The notes beneath the pieces are model-generated. The model had not been told where the DNA came from, did no database searches, and worked only from the letters and a program-made list of their open reading frames with translations. Shown piece by piece: positions 4,448 to 6,121 of a stretch of DNA of 6,121 nucleotides. The translations under genes and the position numbers were made by a program. Origin of the DNA: Acidobacteria bacterium UBA6911 (lineage in GTDB: Bacteria > Acidobacteriota > UBA6911); contig DKBB01000390.1 in the NCBI GenBank assembly GCA_002451015.1, positions 1 through 6,121 of the forward strand, given 5' to 3'. Within the stretch, counting starts at the first letter, position 1. Each line of letters opens with the position of its first letter.

Positions 4448-6121
4448 TCACACGTTTTTTAAGTGGTGGAATCCCTGGAACGGTCCGGTTTTTGCCAAGC
4501 CGCGGGCTTTCCACAGGTAGAAAATAACCGGATAGATGAGCAGTTCGAGAATGCCCGATGTGACCAGCCCGCCAACCATCGGCGTTGCAATGCGTTTCAT
4601 GACATCCGCTCCCGTCCCTGTGCTCCAGAGAATGGGCAGCAGACCGGCGATGGTGGTCCCGATAGTCATGATCTTCGGACGCACCCGCCTTACGGCGCCG
4701 TCGTAAATGGCATCGGCAAGATCGTTCCGGTTATTGAGAATGCCTCGTTTTTTGAAGCTTTCGTAAGAATGGTCCAGGTACAGCAGCATCACCACGCCTG
4801 TTTCCGCGTCGAGACCCGCCAGCGCGATGATGCCGACCCAGACCGCGATACTCATGTTGTAACCCAGCAGGTAGAGCAGCCAGACGGCACCTACAAGCGA
4901 AAACGGGACGGCAAGGAATACGATGCCTGTCTTAATGACGGATTTCGTGTTGAGATAGACAAGCACTACGGCGATGACGATTGTGAGGGGGATGACATAC
5001 ATCAGACGTTCCCTGGCCCGCTGCATGTATTCGTACTGGCCGCTCCAGGCGATGGTGTAGCCGGGCGGAATGTCCACCTGATTGTTCACGATTTTTTTCG
5101 CATTCTCGACATAGGAGCCGATGTCCACGCCCCGCAGGTCCACGTAAACCCAGGCGTTGGGCCGTGAATTTTCACTCTTTATCATCGGAGGTCCGACGGC
5201 GAATCTAAGATGGGCAAGCTGTCCGAGAGGGATATGCTGGCCGGCCGGGGTTGGGACGAGCACGGATTTGAGCATTTCCAGGTTGTCGCGCAGTTCCCGG
5301 CTGTACCTCAGGTTGACCGGATACCGTTCGAGGCCTTCGACCGTTGTCGTGACGTTCATCCCGCCTATCGCCGTCTGGATCACGTCCTGCACGTCACCCA
5401 CCGTAAGTCCGTACCGCGCGATGGCGTCGCGGTTGATATCGAAGTCGATGTAGTTGCCGCCCATGACCCGTTCCGCATAGGCGCTCAGCGTCCCCGGGAC
5501 TGTTCGCATAACGCGCTCCACCTCCTTTCCCAGCTCTTCCAAAACCTTCAGGTCCGGTCCCGCCAGCTTGATGCCGACGGGAGTCTTGATCCCCGTGGAG
5601 AGCATGTCGATGCGGGTTTTGATCGGCATGGTCCAGGCGTTGGTGAGACCGGGGAACTGGATGGCGTTGTCCAGCTCCTCGGTCAGCTTCTCGACCGTCA
5701 TCCCGGGTCGCCATTCCTTCTCGGGTTTGAGCATGATGGTTGTTTCGATCATGGACAGCGGGGCAGGGTCGGTGGCGGTTTCCGCACGCCCGATCTTTCC
5801 TAACACGTGGTGGACTTCGGGAAAAGTCTTGATGATCTTGTCCGTCTGCTGCAGCAATTCCCGTGCCTTGGTGGCGGATATTCCCGGGAGCGTAGTCGGC
5901 ATGTACAGCAGGTCCCCTTCCCACAACGGCGGCATGAATTCGGAACCGAGCCTTTTGAACGGAATCAGGGTCGCCGCCACGGTTAAGAGGGCGATACCGA
6001 GTACGGGCCACTTGAACCGCATGACGCATTCAAGCAGCGGGTGATAGACGGCCCTCAGGATTCGACTGAGGGGATTTTTGTGTTCTGGTCGGACATGGCC
6101 GCGGATCCAGTAGCCCATCAG
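4448..6121 (-). CDS. cusA: CusA-type Cu(I)/Ag(I) efflux RND transporter, C-terminal half (5' end outside the window)
   Basis: This is the inner-membrane proton/metal antiporter of a tripartite CusCBA exporter. The frame stays open to the right edge, so the ATG at 6118 is only an internal Met (about residue 501 of a protein near 1050 aa). Numbering from that Met, residue n corresponds to E. coli CusA n+500 over most of the length. The three Cu(I)-binding methionines are all present with the same spacing: M73 in LLYMPTTLPG (M573), M123 in PLSMIETT (M623) and M172 in RIDMLSTG (M672). Proton-relay residues E439 in AGLDAETGVV (E939) and K482 in RVRPKIMT (K984) are also kept. The relay Asp in TM4 is outside the window. 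Membrane segments lie at about 38-53, 373-390, 396-418, 424-448, 483-500 and 514-536. The periplasmic pore and docking domains fill about 58-365. The methionine triad favours Cu/Ag over the Zn/Co/Cd CzcA branch. The protein partners CusB and CusC are presumably encoded upstream, beyond the edge. Confidence 0.95.
   Translation of the reverse strand: MMGYWIRGHVRPEHKNPLSRILRAVYHPLLECVMRFKWPVLGIALLTVAATLIPFKRLGSEFMPPLWEGDLLYMPTTLPGISATKARELLQQTDKIIKTFPEVHHVLGKIGRAETATDPAPLSMIETTIMLKPEKEWRPGMTVEKLTEELDNAIQFPGLTNAWTMPIKTRIDMLSTGIKTPVGIKLAGPDLKVLEELGKEVERVMRTVPGTLSAYAERVMGGNYIDFDINRDAIARYGLTVGDVQDVIQTAIGGMNVTTTVEGLERYPVNLRYSRELRDNLEMLKSVLVPTPAGQHIPLGQLAHLRFAVGPPMIKSENSRPNAWVYVDLRGVDIGSYVENAKKIVNNQVDIPPGYTIAWSGQYEYMQRARERLMYVIPLTIVIAVVLVYLNTKSVIKTGIVFLAVPFSLVGAVWLLYLLGYNMSIAVWVGIIALAGLDAETGVVMLLYLDHSYESFKKRGILNNRNDLADAIYDGAVRRVRPKIMTIGTTIAGLLPILWSTGTGADVMKRIATPMVGGLVTSGILELLIYPVIFYLWKARGLAKTGPFQGFHHLKNV

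Noticed and set aside
4463..5167. Long + strand frame opposite cusA.
   Set aside because: It lies antisense to a protein matched residue by residue to CusA. Its translation has no motif and is rich in Asp, His and Arg, as expected of a shadow frame in GC-rich coding DNA.

Overview
The window comes from a Gram-negative bacterium. It encodes a protein with an outer-membrane beta-barrel, a secreted periplasmic protein and the C-terminal half of an RND heavy-metal exporter, which only makes sense in a two-membrane envelope. An NtrC-type sigma-54 activator, moderate GC content and the style of the CusA sequence suggest a Desulfobacterota (former Deltaproteobacteria)-like lineage. That placement is an inference from sequence feel, not from a marker gene.

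Layout. The left part (about 1-1856) is on the + strand. It holds a 132-residue membrane-anchored protein of unknown function (115-513), then a 203-base gap with a strong 9-bp inverted repeat, then a secreted protein joining an SH3-like domain to a C-terminal outer-membrane barrel (717-1856). The rest is on the - strand and, read in transcription order from the right edge, contains: the last 556-557 residues of a CusA-type Cu(I)/Ag(I) efflux pump (4448-6121, its first half lies outside the window); a 264-base gap with no convincing gene; a 225-residue periplasmic protein made of two copies of one beta-rich domain (3506-4183); a 156-base gap with a degenerate heptanucleotide repeat and a possible promoter; and a complete sigma-54-dependent response regulator (1904-3349). 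The response regulator converges on the barrel gene across 47 bases without an obvious terminator.

How the genes may work together. CusA is the inner-membrane proton-driven pump of a tripartite CusCBA system that removes copper or silver from the periplasm and cytoplasm. All three methionines of the metal site and two of the proton-relay residues are present in the part seen here. The duplicated-domain periplasmic protein and the response regulator lie downstream on the same strand, so a metal or envelope-stress link is possible. The gaps of 264 and 156 bases argue against one tight operon, and no sensor kinase is in the window. The two + strand genes are both envelope proteins but have no demonstrated link to the pump.

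No tRNA, rRNA, CRISPR array, insertion sequence or integrase was seen. Nothing here is proven to be a new system. The least explained items are the tandem-domain periplasmic protein and the SH3-barrel fusion.
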